64,000 bases of DNA from Siphonodentalium dalli (Eukaryota > Mollusca > Scaphopoda > Gadilida > Siphonodentaliidae): positions 25,183,141 through 25,247,140 of the forward strand of contig CP136065.1 of NCBI GenBank assembly GCA_032622095.1, given 5' to 3'. The notes below the pieces were generated by a model. It saw nothing but the letters and a program-made list of their open reading frames with translations, ran no database searches and was not told the origin of the DNA. Within the stretch, counting starts at the first letter, position 1. Every line of letters starts with the position of its first letter. A program made the position numbers and the translations under genes. Of this stretch, positions 46,788 to 58,303 are shown one piece after another.

Positions 46788-47177
46788 TTAACCATTTACC
46801 CAACAAAACGGCCAAATAAAGCTGCAACAGCCTAAATTATCTTGGGTCTGTCTCAATAAAACCATACAAATATGGATATCATTGGAACCGGCTCATTGAC
46901 CACATTGTGATGGTTACAGTTATGCCCTGTGCCAATGCATTCTCTTATATATGCGAGTCGACCATAGGTTGCCTCGCATATATAAGAGAATGCATTGGCC
47001 TAAAAAAAATCTTTTTTTAACACTTTTTACCATTTTTTCTTACATTCTTTAACAATTTTATAAGTTTTAATGTGTTAAGCCAATGCATTCTCTTATATAT
47101 GCGAGGCGACCTATGGTCGACTCGCATATATAAGAGAATGCTTTGGCACATGGCCGTTCTGTTGGGTAAAGGGTTAA
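46788..47177. mobile_element. Family A TTAA-type MITE, copy 4
   Basis: TTAACCATTTACCCAACAAA at the left and TTGGGTAAAGGGTTAA at the right, 390 bp, inverted in orientation compared with copy 3. Both hairpins are intact. Confidence 0.88.
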
Positions 47178-47380
47178 CCAATTAGAACTAGTAGAGGCAA
47201 TGAGGTTTTTAACTGTGGCCTGCTCTCTATGTTCCCCGCCCCATATGCATTGTGACAAAGCAATGTTCCATGACGATTGAAATTTCATTGTCGACATCAT
47301 TAAAGATTGTGAAAGTTGTTGATTGTTAGACATTTTATCTTGTATCTGCATGATGTTACATACCTTGTTGTACCTTTCAG

Positions 47381-47504
47381 GAGAGAGTTCTTGCCGGCAC
47401 GGTGCCTTTGTCATTGGCATCGACTGGCTCTTTAAACATCGCCAGCCTGAACATCCATAGTCAGGAAGTTGATGACCTACTTGATATTCTGATAAGAAAT
47501 GGGG
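47381..47504 (+). CDS. MRTF exon with DDLLDILIRNGE motif
   Basis: Bounded by GTACCTTTCAG and GTGAGT. It starts in phase 0, encodes 41 codons (residues 1046-1086) and leaves one base. The peptide ends QEVDDLLDILIRNG, and the split codon gives E from the next exon, matching the acidic-hydrophobic MDDLFDILI-type motif of vertebrate MRTFs, at the start of the activation region. The frame from the preceding exon's first three donors enters correctly. The intron that follows is about 9.9 kb. Confidence 0.9.
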
Positions 47505-48128
47505 GTGAGTCTTGTTATTCTTATACAGAAAATGTTAAGTCTCGTTATTGTCTCCCAAAAAAAAAAAAAACTTGGGGGGGGGGGGGGACTATAGAAATCA
47601 GTGGTGTCCGGAATCCATCCCAGATGGTTTCCGGATGATAACTTGAGTTTTAGCAATCTGATTGTTTTCAAATTTGTGCATGGATTACCCACATGGAAAT
47701 ACAGGTCAAGTTCGAATTTGGGTTGTTCGGCCCATTTTTGGTGGAGTTATGGTCCTTGTCAACTTAGAATTTGCCAATTATTTTGGTTTCCGTGTGATAA
47801 GTTTAGTTTTAGTTATCTGATTGTTCTCAAATTTGGAATAATGATTAATCATTGAAAATCCAAGAAAAATTGCACCTTTTTCCATTTGTGAGAATTCAAC
47901 CATCTTTGGTGAGAGCCCAGGAGAGCCAGGAGAGCCTGGAAAAGTTTAATATGGAATTGCAGAAATACACTTGAAGCAAATGTTTCCGGCTTGACTGCCT
48001 TAACCTGGCGGTCTCGTGTTCATGAGCAATTTATGTCATTTGAGTTTCGATAAAGTATGAAACTTTTCCCTAAAATGCAGTGGCTATATATTAAAGGTTA
48101 TCTGTATCTTCTTGTTTACTATTTTTAG
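47505..48128. other. MRTF intron with homopolymer block and decayed repeat
   Basis: Just after the donor lies a run of about 14 A and then about 14 G (47558-47588). From 47600 to 47860 two similar segments with GATAACTTGAGTTTTAGCAA / GATAAGTTTAGTTTTAGTTA suggest an old repeat. No gene. Confidence 0.5.
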
Positions 48129-49153
48129 TCGAGTTTTTCAAAAACTCGACTTATGGTTTGACGAGGGATGGTTGGCAGGCGGGCGGACCTAAAGAATGCC
48201 AAATAACTTTGACATTTGTGAACGGATTCAAAACAAATTTTGGTATGTGAGTTGCTCCCAATGACTATCTACTGCATGTAGAAAATAGGTCACGTACAAA
48301 CTTTTTGACAAGAGTTATCCATCTTAGTCAAGTTTTTCAACGTTAGCGTGATAACTCACGCAAATATTAACCAATTTCAACAATATTTGGTATATGAGAC
48401 TCTTGCAACAATATCTCGGACGAGTTCGAAAACCAGGTTTGTCCAAATTTTGTTCCTGGAGTTATGGCTTAGTTTGTCTATTTTTAGCAATTTTATCACC
48501 GTTGGCACGATAACTCGATGAAATATTAACAGACTTCAACAATATTTTATATATGAGTCTCTTGCAACAATATCTCGGACGAGTTCGAAAACCTGGTTTG
48601 TCCGAATTTTTTTCCGAGAGTTATGGGTCTTAGTTTATCTATTTTATTACCGTTAGCGCGATAACTCGATGAAATATTAACCGATTTCAACAATATTTGG
48701 TATATGAGTCTCCTACAACAATATCTCGGACGAGTTCGAAAACCAGGTTTGTCCGAATTTTTTCGTGGAGTTATGGGTCTTAGTTTGTCTATTTTTAGCA
48801 ATGTTATCACCGTTGGCGCGATAACTCAATGAAATATTAACCAATTTAAACAATATTTGGTATATGAGTCTCTTGCAACAATATCTCGGACGAGTTCGAA
48901 AACCTGGTTTGTCCGAATTTTTTTCCCGGAGTTATGGGTCTTAGTTTGTCAATTTTAATAACAATTTTATCACCGTTAGTGCGATAACTCAATGAAATAT
49001 TAACGGATTCAATTGATATTTGGTATATAGGTCTATTGCAATAATATACCACCGTTCGACTTTTTTTCCCAGAGTTGTGCACCTTATTGGCAGAAGTTTG
49101 GTTCGACTGCCAAAAAACTCGACAAAAGCATCTTAGATGCGTACCCCTTGTTT
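48129..49153. repeat. Dispersed element with terminal hairpin and about 155-bp internal tandem repeat
   Basis: Starts with the hairpin GTCGAGTTTTTC/AAAAACTCGAC and ends with AAAAAACTCGAC and GCATCTTAGATGCGTACC. Inside, about 4.5 units of roughly 155 bp each carry GCGATAACTCGATGAAATAT, CAACAATATCTCGGACGAG and GGTTTGTCC. The last word lies near 48437, 48594, 48746 and 48906. Minus-strand frames 48547-48810 and 48846-49340 are shadows. Class unknown. Confidence 0.7.
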
Positions 49154-49398
49154 TTTTGCTCTTATTTATTTTATGACTGTAAAACCACATGTGTGCTCTA
49201 AACGGTTTACAAAGTGAATGTTTAAACCAACACGTGCAATAAAATAATGTACATACACTCCAAAATAAATACATATTAAACTTGTAAGGCCATCTGCATG
49301 TGAGTGTTAACAATTTAAAGATATACGGCAAAAGAAACAAGTCTGAGATCTAGATACAAATTAATGGGGGAAAAATGGGAAGGAGACAATATGCGTGC

Positions 49399-49880
49399 GA
49401 GTCCTGAGTTTATTGTGCCTGTCATTTGCAGAATGATGTCCCCAGAAGGTGAATTTAGTAATAGCATAGCGGGCTCGCATCACCAAATTCACCCTCTGGT
49501 GACCTCATTCTGCATGGCCTCATCTGCTTGAGAGAAATAGATTTAAGTTCCCAAATTGTGAATATTTTGGTGTACACCCATTGGGAACCTCGATTATGCA
49601 ATGTGTCATCTGCCAATTTGGGGATATAGAGAAACAAAACTAAGAAAGAAATAGAATCTATGTGAAGAAGTTTCTATAGAAATTTGATAATAAAGAAGCA
49701 TCACTAAATTCACCCTCTGGGTACCCCATTCTGTGAACATTCAGTGCATTATCTTCATTGTCAGGTGGAAGGTTTCTCTATATCCCCAAATTGGCAGATG
49801 ACACATTGCATAATCGAGGTTCCCAATGGGTGTACACCACAATATTCACCATTTGGGAACTTCTATCTGAGTGTGTCTCC
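49399..49880. mobile_element. Family D foldback element, rearranged
   Basis: Left hairpin damaged (about 49427-49510), family middle reversed to about 49690, then a piece of hairpin, then a second copy of the middle in the opposite orientation (about 49773-49870). Two fragments or an internally inverted copy. Confidence 0.6.
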
Positions 49881-50402
49881 ACTGGAAGCATACCTCAACA
49901 ATCACTTTTCATTCTGAACTTTCTGACCTCAACAAATTTAATTTAGTTATTAAATTACATAAGCTCTGCTAACGACTGAGAAAACAATGTCTGCTCTGTT
50001 TCCAGGATTTTGCACTAATGACCTTTCATCTCCTCTAATAAGATAATGTGCAGTTAAATGCTGAGAGCGTGTGTACTTTTATATAAGTTAACGCAACCTC
50101 GTAAATTTAGATTGATATGTGCAGTTCACATCTTTTCTCTTGTGCAATTAACAAATTCTTTCTTGTGTATGCCTAGAAAATATGTGAGGTGAATGAGATA
50201 AATTAGCAAAAACAGAAGATAACAAAAGCATACCTTGCGTATTTTGTTCATCTTGAAAGGAAAATAGTGTTTTCAAATTGAGTGACACCAGAACTGATTA
50301 TCATGGTGAAGCCACATAAGCTATAATTAAATATAGATTTTATATGCCATTGGAAACAAAGAGATAGAGATATATTGACATTGTCCTGTCTAAAAAAACC
50401 TG
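49881..50402. other. MRTF intron sequence, no feature
   Basis: Single-copy AT-rich sequence. Confidence 0.5.
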
Positions 50403-50801
50403 TTAACCCTTTACCCAACAAACCGGCCAAAACCGGCCAAATAAAGCTTCAACAGCCTAAAATATCTTCGGTCTGTCTCAATAGAACCATACAAATATGG
50501 ATATCATTGGAACCGGCTCCTTGACCACATTGTGATAGTTACAGTTATGCCCTGTGCCAATGCATTCTCTTATATATGCGAGTCGACCATAGGTCGCCTC
50601 GCATATATAAGAGAATGCATTGGCCTAAAAAAAATCTTTTTTTAACACTTTTTACCATTTTTCTTACATTCTTTAACAATTTTATAATTTTTAATGTGTT
50701 AAGCCAATGCATTCTCTTATATATGCGAGGCGACCTATGGTCGACTCGCATATATAAGAGAATGCCTTGGCACAGGGCCCTTCTGTTGGGTAAAGGGTTA
50801 A
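50403..50801. mobile_element. Family A TTAA-type MITE, copy 5
   Basis: TTAACCCTTTACCCAACAAA at the left, TTGGGTAAAGGGTTAA at the right, 399 bp, same orientation as copy 4. Overlapping open frames on both strands (50545-50877, 50576-50809) reflect the hairpins. Confidence 0.9.
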
Positions 50802-51042
50802 TGAGATAAGGCAATTTAACACATTCACTGCTGAAAACCCATGGGTAATTCCATCCTATGCCATTATCGGATTGCATGTTTTGCCAATAGTAGATGATAT
50901 ATTACGTATGTAGGAGTTATGGTTCCATCAATATCATGTTATATGATGCTGAAACATAAGGCTACTAGGAGATAACTCATAGTCGACAACTCGGAGAGAA
51001 TTTACCAGTGTCATCGCTGGTGCCAGCTACGAATTATCTCGT

Positions 51043-51205
51043 AGGTAAATAAATATTACCCTTTCGATGTCTTAGATAACATAGAGAGCTGTGCAGGTGC
51101 AAGAATATCGTGGAAAGACATGGTACACATGTAAATGTATTTATATATAAACCCTGATACAATCTACGTCATCTAAGACATCGCAAACGAAATATTTATT
51201 TACCT
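51043..51205. repeat. Foldback repeat, 163 bp
   Basis: AGGTAAATAAATATT and GATGTCTTAGAT in the left arm pair with ATCTAAGACATCG and AATATTTATTTACCT in the right. The centre is about 90 bp. Probably an unassigned MITE. Confidence 0.8.
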
Positions 51206-51212
51206 GATGAAC

Positions 51213-51320
51213 ACTAGGGTTTAATCCCGGGACCGGGAATTCCCGGGTTCCCGGTTCCGACAGTCGGTCCCGATTCCCGGGAAATTCAATGAGCAGAACC
51301 TGGAATCAAAATCCCTATAT
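51213..51320 (+). mobile_element. Possible hAT-like terminus
   Basis: CTAGGGTTTAATCCCGGGAC followed by repeated CCCGGG and TTCCCGG words. Similar CCCGGGATT-rich ends occur in some animal hAT elements. No matching right end was found, so only a fragment is suggested. Confidence 0.3.
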
Positions 51321-52790
51321 AATTAGAGTAATACCGTCTAATACGTTCGATATTAGAGCCAATATATGATATCTTTTCATAGAACAAAACGTGAATATTA
51401 ATGTCTGCCCTTACGGAAGCAGGGTCAACAAGAGTCATGATTGGCAAGTTTGTTAAATTTCAGCGGTGGTAAGTATTTGCTATCAGCTTGTAGACAGTTT
51501 GTTGAGAACGCGGTAAACATGAGTCGCTTCAAATAGCCACGCGGGTGCATAGCGCACCAGACCTGTCCAACAACCGTACCGTAAAAACATATTTTTTGTG
51601 TTCAGTCAGGGTTCAGTGACAAGTTAGACAACGTCCACCGGTAGGTTCCGACATGTGGCCAAAGGCAAAGAACTGGCTTCCTGGTTGCGTAAACACACAG
51701 TGGGTATAATAATGGGGGAGAAGGGGAACTTATCATTCCAGAACCATGTCTTCCAAACTACGTCAACGTTATACACTCGAAACCAAATTAAAGGTTGTCC
51801 ACTTGCATTTTTTTTTTCACGTTTTACAGTACAGACTATAGTATAAACATAATCTGTTTCAACTGTAAATATTCAAACACGTGCTTTTTCATACATTTTA
51901 GTAGAAATACATCGTCATGTCTTTTGTCAGTAGGCCTACTGTTAATTAATTACACCCACTGGCGTTTGTTAAACATGCAATTAGTCGCTATTGTAACATC
52001 CTCTGTAGACAACAGATCACAAATAAAGCGCCGGGTTTATTATTTTCCTAACCGGATTAAGTCACCCTCTTATTTAATGCATAGACTACTATAGACTATA
52101 GATTTACCGAGCTGTCCAAAGTGGGGGAAATCTTTGCCCTCTAACCGATAACCCACACTGCTTTACAAATAGTGTCATTTATGGGAATTTTGGGAAATAA
52201 AACAACAAAACTAGAAATGTTATTTTAATATTTTAATATTCACATTTAATTGAAAAATTACTTTCTCAAAGTAACTTATACTTACCTTTACTTAATCTGG
52301 AAGCTGCGTATATTTCCCGATACTCGGCGTTAGATCAGCTTTGATCTATTTCATCAGTTTTTCTGTCCTGATTTCTTGGGATTTTTGGTTTCAAGTTGCA
52401 AAGGGCCATATCACAGACTCGCAGTTTAAGCCCACATGGGTTTTTGAGCTCAAATAAAACAAAGGCCCCAAGGACCTCAACCTGGGTCAGTACGGTAGTT
52501 GTTTACGCCGCGAAATTATACGAGGGCCATCCTTTCTTGTCACAAAATATTTGTAAAGCTCTGAGTCAACATAAGCAGGGTCTATGAAAACTGAGCCTAC
52601 CTTTAAAAGTCTTCGATCATGCATTTAATGAATACTCATGCAAACGGAACTCAATACAACATCACATCACAAGACACATATGGACGACATCACAAACATC
52701 TATAGCTAAACTTCCAAACTTAAAACTTCACATGACACACATCACTCGATCCACCGAACTGACGTGTAGACAACGATAGTTGACACATTA
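51321..52790. other. MRTF intron sequence, no gene recognised
   Basis: More GC-mixed than its surroundings up to about 51780. The open frames at 51655-51846, 51795-52094 and 52396-52587 have no recognised domain. Confidence 0.45.
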
Positions 52791-52860
52791 CCCTCCCTCA
52801 CACAGCCTATGCACCCTCCCTCACACAGCCTATGCACCCTCCCTCACACAGCCTATGCAC
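52791..52860. repeat. 23-bp minisatellite, 3 copies
   Basis: Three copies of CCCTCCCTCACACAGCCTAT followed by GCA. Confidence 0.9.
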
Positions 52861-53173
52861 TAAACACTGAAATATATTAGCTGCATTAATAAGAACATAG
52901 AGAAGTACATAAAATGTTACCAAACATCGCTAATCATGGTTTAAGTTCAAATATTTTAAGCATGCTATAGCAAATTTAAAAACAAACTGGATAAAACCTA
53001 AGGGGCAGTTATAACTCAAAACTATCACCAAGTATTCATAGTAATAATTTTCATGCCCATGAAAAACGTAAGATTCCCTGGCACTAAACCTACAAAATAA
53101 GTCTGTTAAAGAATATAAGAAACAATTATTAAAATTGTAAAAAATTGTAACAAATAATAACAAATGATGAAAA

Positions 53174-53302
53174 ATTGTTAGGCCAATGCATTCTCTTACA
53201 TATGTGAGGCGACCTATGGTCGACTCACATATAGAAGAGAATGCATTGGCACAGGGTATATGGGTTGATACAAAAAATCGGACCTGGCACTGAAAGGGTT
53301 AA
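53174..53302. mobile_element. TTAA-type MITE remnant with shared hairpin core
   Basis: One hairpin GGCCAATGCATTCTCTTACA to TGCATTGGCACAGGG and a right end GGCACTGAAAGGGTTAA. The spacer upstream (AAATTGTAAAAAATTG) resembles family A; the left terminus is lost. Confidence 0.6.
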
Positions 53303-54138
53303 ATGAATAGGGAGAAGTGACTTCCCTCACTCTCAAGCTTTGTAATAATGTGTCATTTGCAGAATGAGGTCCCCAGAGGGTGAATTTAGGTATCCCACAA
53401 GATGGGCTAGCATCACCAAAGTCACCCTACGGGAACCTACTACTCTCAGGTTCCTAATAATTGTGATTGCCTAATAATAGTGATGTGTGGGGATTTAGGC
53501 TGAAATTAATAATCGAGATGGCAATTTCACTCTGTCTCAATTCCAAAAAATTCCAAAATTAATAATCGTGCTGACACCTGAAAGTAGGGACCTAGGTTCA
53601 GATTGAAGTTCCCCAGTTGAAGTTGGTGATGTTCACCCATTGGACACCTCGATTATGCATTTTATCTTCTTCAAATTAGGGGATATAGAAATTGAACAGA
53701 AGGGAAAAAGTAACTTAAAACAATGTTAATTTGAGCAGGGACCAGCCTAGACCATATTTTCAGGGCGAAATGACTTCGCCCTACTATAAAAATAAGGCGA
53801 AGTGGCCGTTCTATAGGGCGAAGTGAGTCTACAAAACTTAAATTGAACAGTACTACGACAGGAGTCGCTATAGTCTATATAGAACGAAAATAGGAGAGAT
53901 GTAATATGTCAATTAAACTTATGAAACAATGGTTGAAATATGGAGTCTTTATGTTCACTTCATGACCCTAATAACTATTAATAATACCCAAACATAATTG
54001 TGAGAGGATAGAAGCATTTTATATCGTAATTGTGGGAGAATGACAAGATTTTATTTCATATCTTTCGGGTTCGGGTTTTAAAAAATGCCAACAATATTTA
54101 TCAAACCGAAACGAAACGAAATCATGAACACTTTCACT

Positions 54139-55015
54139 GGCAAAAATAGAATTCTTCGGCCGCTAAGATCCCCCGATGATTCCCGAACATCACTCGGTGC
54201 TAAGATCCCCCGAAGATTCCCGAACATCACTACCGAACCTGCGACGGAGATTCTTGGCACAAACACACTGTGATCCACTGTGCATGTAACACGTTATAAC
54301 ACGTTATCTACCATTCGTGTGACAGAATCCACCATACCGATTTCATTTTAAAAGTGTTTTTAAAGCCAAAATCGTTGGATTTGTGTCCGACGATTAGTTT
54401 TCTTGAGTAAATTGTCCCAACCTGAAAGTTTATTTGTGTCACACGATTAACTCGATTTGCTAAATTCTCCTAACCTGCAATGGCACGCGCATAATTATGT
54501 CTAACGAAATTTAAATTCAATGGACAAAAACTCCCACACCTGTGTTTTTTATATAACTAAATACTCAACATATATATATATATATATATATATTAGGTAC
54601 TTTCTGATATGTTTTACCATATTATCTACTATGGCAGGCAATCAAATAATGATACAAACTAGGAAATATTTTGTTATAGTGCGCATGAATATACGTTGGA
54701 ATGTTTGCACGCGATTCCATGTGACGTCACAGTTCATTCATAAATGTTGTTTTGAAGCGCTCACATTGCGAATTTCAATTTCAGTCACTATCACTACCAG
54801 TCTCTATTACTGCAATTCGTCTCCGTTTTCTCTATGTTGGTTGATCGGATTGAGGATTATAGTTATTAATATATTGTACTGTGCAATCTCATTTGATGTG
54901 AAACACGTGTCGAGGAAATGTTAAAACAATTTCAAAACTGTGTATTTCCGAAACATACCGAATGGCCTCGGGAATAATCGGGGGATCTTAGCGCCCGAAG
55001 AATTCTACTCTTGCC
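54139..55015. mobile_element. 877-bp terminal-inverted-repeat element nested inside the hAT-like element
   Basis: Inverted ends of about 45 bp with TAGAATTCTTCGG and GCTAAGATCCCCCGAT on the left and the reverse complement on the right. TTTCACT flanks both sides (54132-54138 and 55016-55022; the duplication can be read as 7 or 8 bp). An 8-bp duplication would again fit hAT. Internal frames 54085-54273 and 54520-54924 resemble no transposase. Confidence 0.85.
54570..54593. repeat. TA microsatellite
   Basis: About 12 TA repeats inside the 877-bp element. Confidence 0.95.
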
Positions 55016-55662
55016 TTTCACTGCGCTCTATTAGTAATCCCGTTTGAAAATTTAATATGCTTCACAAATGAATTTGTTTTAAAATTTCTTTAACCAAACT
55101 CCATAGAGGGAGTGTTGAACTGACACATTGTGAGAGCTATGAGTTGTAATCTTCATTGTAAGGTGTGGTAATCACGGTAATCTAAAAATCACAACAACCA
55201 GATTAACACTTGAGGCCCGACGATGTTTTCACAGCTGCCAGTAATCAGACTCCGTTGTCAACATGCTTCCAGATTGAAGCAATACAGGTGTTAATTGTTT
55301 TACAACACCCTGATAGTGGAGTATTGTGTGCAATCACTGTTGACAGTTGTAAATTATCATAAATTATTTGGGGAATTTTGCCGATTTTCGTCAGTCAACT
55401 TTGGAATTTTCAGGGCGACTTGAACTTCGCCCGACTGCAAAAATAAGGCGAAGCGGACGGCGCTAGGGCGAAGAAGTCGCCCTCTCGGCTGGTCCCTGAA
55501 TTTGAGACTATATATACTTCCCAGAAGATGAGACCTAAGCAAAATGAGGTCTCCAGAGTGTGCATTTAGTGAAATCTAGCCCCACTGTGCGGCTTAGCAT
55601 CAGTAAATTCACCCTTAGGGGAGCTCAATCTGCAAATGACAATAACACTATTTCAAAGATTG

Positions 55663-56713
55663 CTAACTCGGAAACCTCAGGACTCACTTGAGGTGAGCAG
55701 GTATTGTTGCGTAAATATTTGCTTAGACAGGCATACTCTGTAACTCTGAAACGTAGCTCGTGATGTTTTGATAGTGCTTTTAGGTATTATCTGCTTAACG
55801 TTCTCGGCATGGTAAGAACTCGCAGGTGGGTGTTCCTCGTGGGCAGTTTATAAAATAAAATCCAGGTACGTAACACCTGGAGTGATGCGTAATTCTTGTA
55901 TCATCTGGAAACCAACGAGGTTAGCACAGATGTCGAGCCCTTAAAACAACTAATAAGCCAGCTGATTCCAGTTAGATGGAAAGGGCAGATATTTTGATGG
56001 AAGAAGTTTTATTATGGAATACAGAACAGTTTATCCAGTGTAGACACCCAACTTTCCCGAAATATCAACACCACAAGAATTCTGTGTTAAGAAAGGTGGA
56101 TTACGTCTGGCGTGATCCTTGAACTTTTACAAAATACTCTAGCATAAGTGGAAATGAATGGCACAGAGACCCCAGTAAGAAGCTGTATGGGCTACTGGGG
56201 ATATCAAAGGAGACATACATCTTTGTTGTACAAATAAAAAATAGATTTGCCAAGTACTGCATATTTATAAATATTTTTTCATACAAGAGACCTCTTTCAT
56301 ATTGTGTCGGTTCTTCATGGTATCATTTCGTGAGTCATAACAGGTGAATATTACGCTGGAATTTATGATCTTTTTAGGCAGACAATCGCAGTGATGGTTT
56401 TACTCCTCATCCGTGTTAGTAATGCTAAAATATGGCCTTTGAAGTTAAGCAGATCTGTCTCGATAGTTTCCCCAAGTAGCATCCAATTTGAAAATCAAGT
56501 GCAGAATTTAGGGAATTTTTGCCAAATACCAGACCACAGTGTTTGTAGTGGGTGCTTGTGGTGTCTGGGTGGGCTGCATACAGTTCCAAAGAAATAGATT
56601 ATTTTTTGACTCGAATCATTCATAAACTCAATCAATGTTAACTTTGGATAATTTCTTTGAGAACAATAGTACAAATCCTTCTCCTTTAAATAACCATGAT
56701 TCCAGGGTGACTA
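55663..56713. other. MRTF intron sequence, no feature
   Basis: Single-copy sequence with no supported gene. Confidence 0.5.
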
Positions 56714-56917
56714 TTGCAATAATGCTCTAAATAATCGACTCCTTAACCACAGCAGAATTATGGGTAACTTTTCAGGATTTAGTCGGAAATATGGCTTGTT
56801 GCCATTCAGTGAGAGCTTTCCGATGAATGGCAACAAACCATATTTCCGACTAAATCCTGAAAAATTACCCATAATTCTGCTGTGGTTAAGGAATAGATTT
56901 TTTAGGGCATTACTTTA
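56714..56917. mobile_element. Family C palindromic MITE, copy 12
   Basis: Both arms present, centre shortened to CATTCAGTGAGAGC, termini degraded (GCAATAATGCTC, GGGCATTACTTTA). The open frame 56760-56948 is read-through. Confidence 0.8.
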
Positions 56918-57380
56918 TATGGTTACTCGTTTACACAGTCTGTTATAGTGAAAGTCTGGATTGTGTAGCAACAGCAGTGTGTATTGTGGTTGTGTTCTCC
57001 CCCAATAGTATTCCAAATTATCAAAAGTTGAAAAATTGAAGGTTTGAAGTTAGAAAGTTATATTTATGGAAGTTATAGAATTTATAGAGAGGGGTAGAAA
57101 TATAACTATGGACAATTAGAAAACACAACCCACCTAAGGTCAGGGGGGATGCAGTTGAAAGTTCAAGGTCTAAGGTGAAGTGGGGGGTGCAGTTGAAAGT
57201 TCAAGGTCTAATTTGAGACCTCTAACTACTTCCCATGTTCACAGTGATGTTCAGCAAATATATGCAATCTGAACTTCAGATTTTAGTTATGAATAGAGTT
57301 GATTTTGAATTTGTGGAATTTTTTTTTAAAGTATGCCTATTTACCAAACCTGCAGTATATTCTTTATTTATTTTTTTCAG
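56918..57380. other. MRTF intron 3' part with a short direct repeat
   Basis: GATGCAGTTGAAAGTTCAAG or GGTGCAGTTGAAAGTTCAAG occurs twice, near 57149 and 57185. The tract TTTATTTATTTTTTTCAG at the end is the acceptor of the last exon. Confidence 0.5.
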
Positions 57381-58126
57381 AATTGCCACCGAGTGCTCTG
57401 GCTAATCCTTCGAAACTATTTGGTGATTCTTCTAATGTAAACAGTTCATCAACACCGCAAATCACAGCAGCCTCAAACTTTGTGACTGCTGTTACCTCGA
57501 CCATATCAGACGTGACAAAAACAATTCTTGAGCCTGTGTTATCATCTAGTGCCATTTACATGGTAACACCTGCTCACGTCAATACAGTGCAATCGACATC
57601 GAGGAAAAAAGATGTCACACTACCACTGATTCCGAACAGTACCGATAGTGACCTTTTAGAGCTAAACGCCATGTTATCAGACCAATTAAATCCAGATCTA
57701 ACTGGAATGGACTGGACGTCCGAGACGTTTTCATCCCTAGACTTACCAGACACCAGTATTCCACTAGATAGCGTAAGGTGTGGATCGTTATCGGAAACGT
57801 CACATCTTACTGTTCCGTTGAGTGTCAATTCAAAAGGAAGTATTTCTGGTTCTGAACCAGACTTAAACACACTCGGACTCAATGAGCCTGACTCGTCAAA
57901 CAATATGCAAGTGGATGTCTCCGATTGGCTAGATGTCATTATGCCAAGTACAGGGTTGACGCCACTACATTCTAGTGCTCCAGTTTCATTTACGTCGGAT
58001 CAAATTCTCACGCCGAAAACACATGATGTTCTGGATCTGTTTTCATTCGATGACGATTTTAGTAATTCCATTGAGTCTCAAAGTACACTGAACTGGGACA
58101 GGCTGACTGAGGCTAATACATCATAG
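57381..58126 (+). CDS. MRTF last exon: C-terminal activation region and stop
   Basis: Acceptor TTTTTTTCAG; two bases complete the glutamate codon, then 247 residues (1088-1334) and TAG. The region is acidic and serine-rich with hydrophobic clusters LLELNAMLSDQLN, SDWLDVIMPS and HDVLDLFSFDDDF, the pattern of the MRTF transactivation domain; SDWLDVIMP parallels the EWLDVTMP segment of vertebrate MRTFs. The end LNWDRLTEANTS is longer than the vertebrate LHWDSCL-type end. The extension lies in a tandemly repeated unit (see 58102-58302). The open frame seen from 57299 includes intron sequence before the acceptor and is not the true start. Confidence 0.93.
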
Positions 58127-58302
58127 TTATGGGACGTATATAAATTATAAAATTAAAGGCACAAGTAGTGTTTAGCTGACTGAAGCTAACACAAAGTTAC
58201 GGGACATATAAATTATAAAATTAAAGGCATCTCTAGTGTTTAGCTGACTGAACTGACACTAGTATATAAATTATAAAATTAAAGGCATGAGTAGTGTTTA
58301 GA
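58102..58302 (+). repeat. Tandem triplication across the MRTF stop codon
   Basis: Three units beginning GCTGACTGA at 58102, 58175 and 58243 share TAAATTATAAAATTAAAGGC and TAGTGTTTA. The first contains the last codons (LTEANTS) and the stop; the other two lie in the 3' UTR. Periods are 73 and 68 bp. Confidence 0.88.
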
Positions 58303-58303
58303 A

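Larger units (their letters stand above)
53736..55498. mobile_element. hAT-like non-autonomous element, 1763 bp
   Basis: Terminal repeats CAGGGACCAGCC and GGCTGGTCCCTG. Perfect 8-bp duplication AATTTGAG at 53728-53735 and 55499-55506. The subterminal parts on both sides carry TCAGGGCGA...TTCGCCC and AAAAATAAGGCGAAG. Inside lies a further element at 54139-55015. No transposase frame. Confidence 0.9.
53334..55662. mobile_element. Family D element interrupted by a nested insertion
   Basis: Left part 53334-53735 and right part 55507-55662 match the contiguous relatives at 12600-12787 and 13700-14132 when the inserted 1763 bp and one AATTTGAG are removed. Ends: CAAGCTTTGTAATAATG and TTTCAAAGATTG. 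Confidence 0.8.

Noticed and set aside
50545-50877. Paired opposite-strand frames with RIYKRMHW motifs, also at 4952-5297 and 63189-63377
   Set aside because: Read-through of the family A hairpins, present wherever the MITE occurs.
57299-57380. Apparent protein start at the ATG of 57299
   Set aside because: This segment is the intron's pyrimidine tract and acceptor; the conserved protein begins after the AG at 57380.
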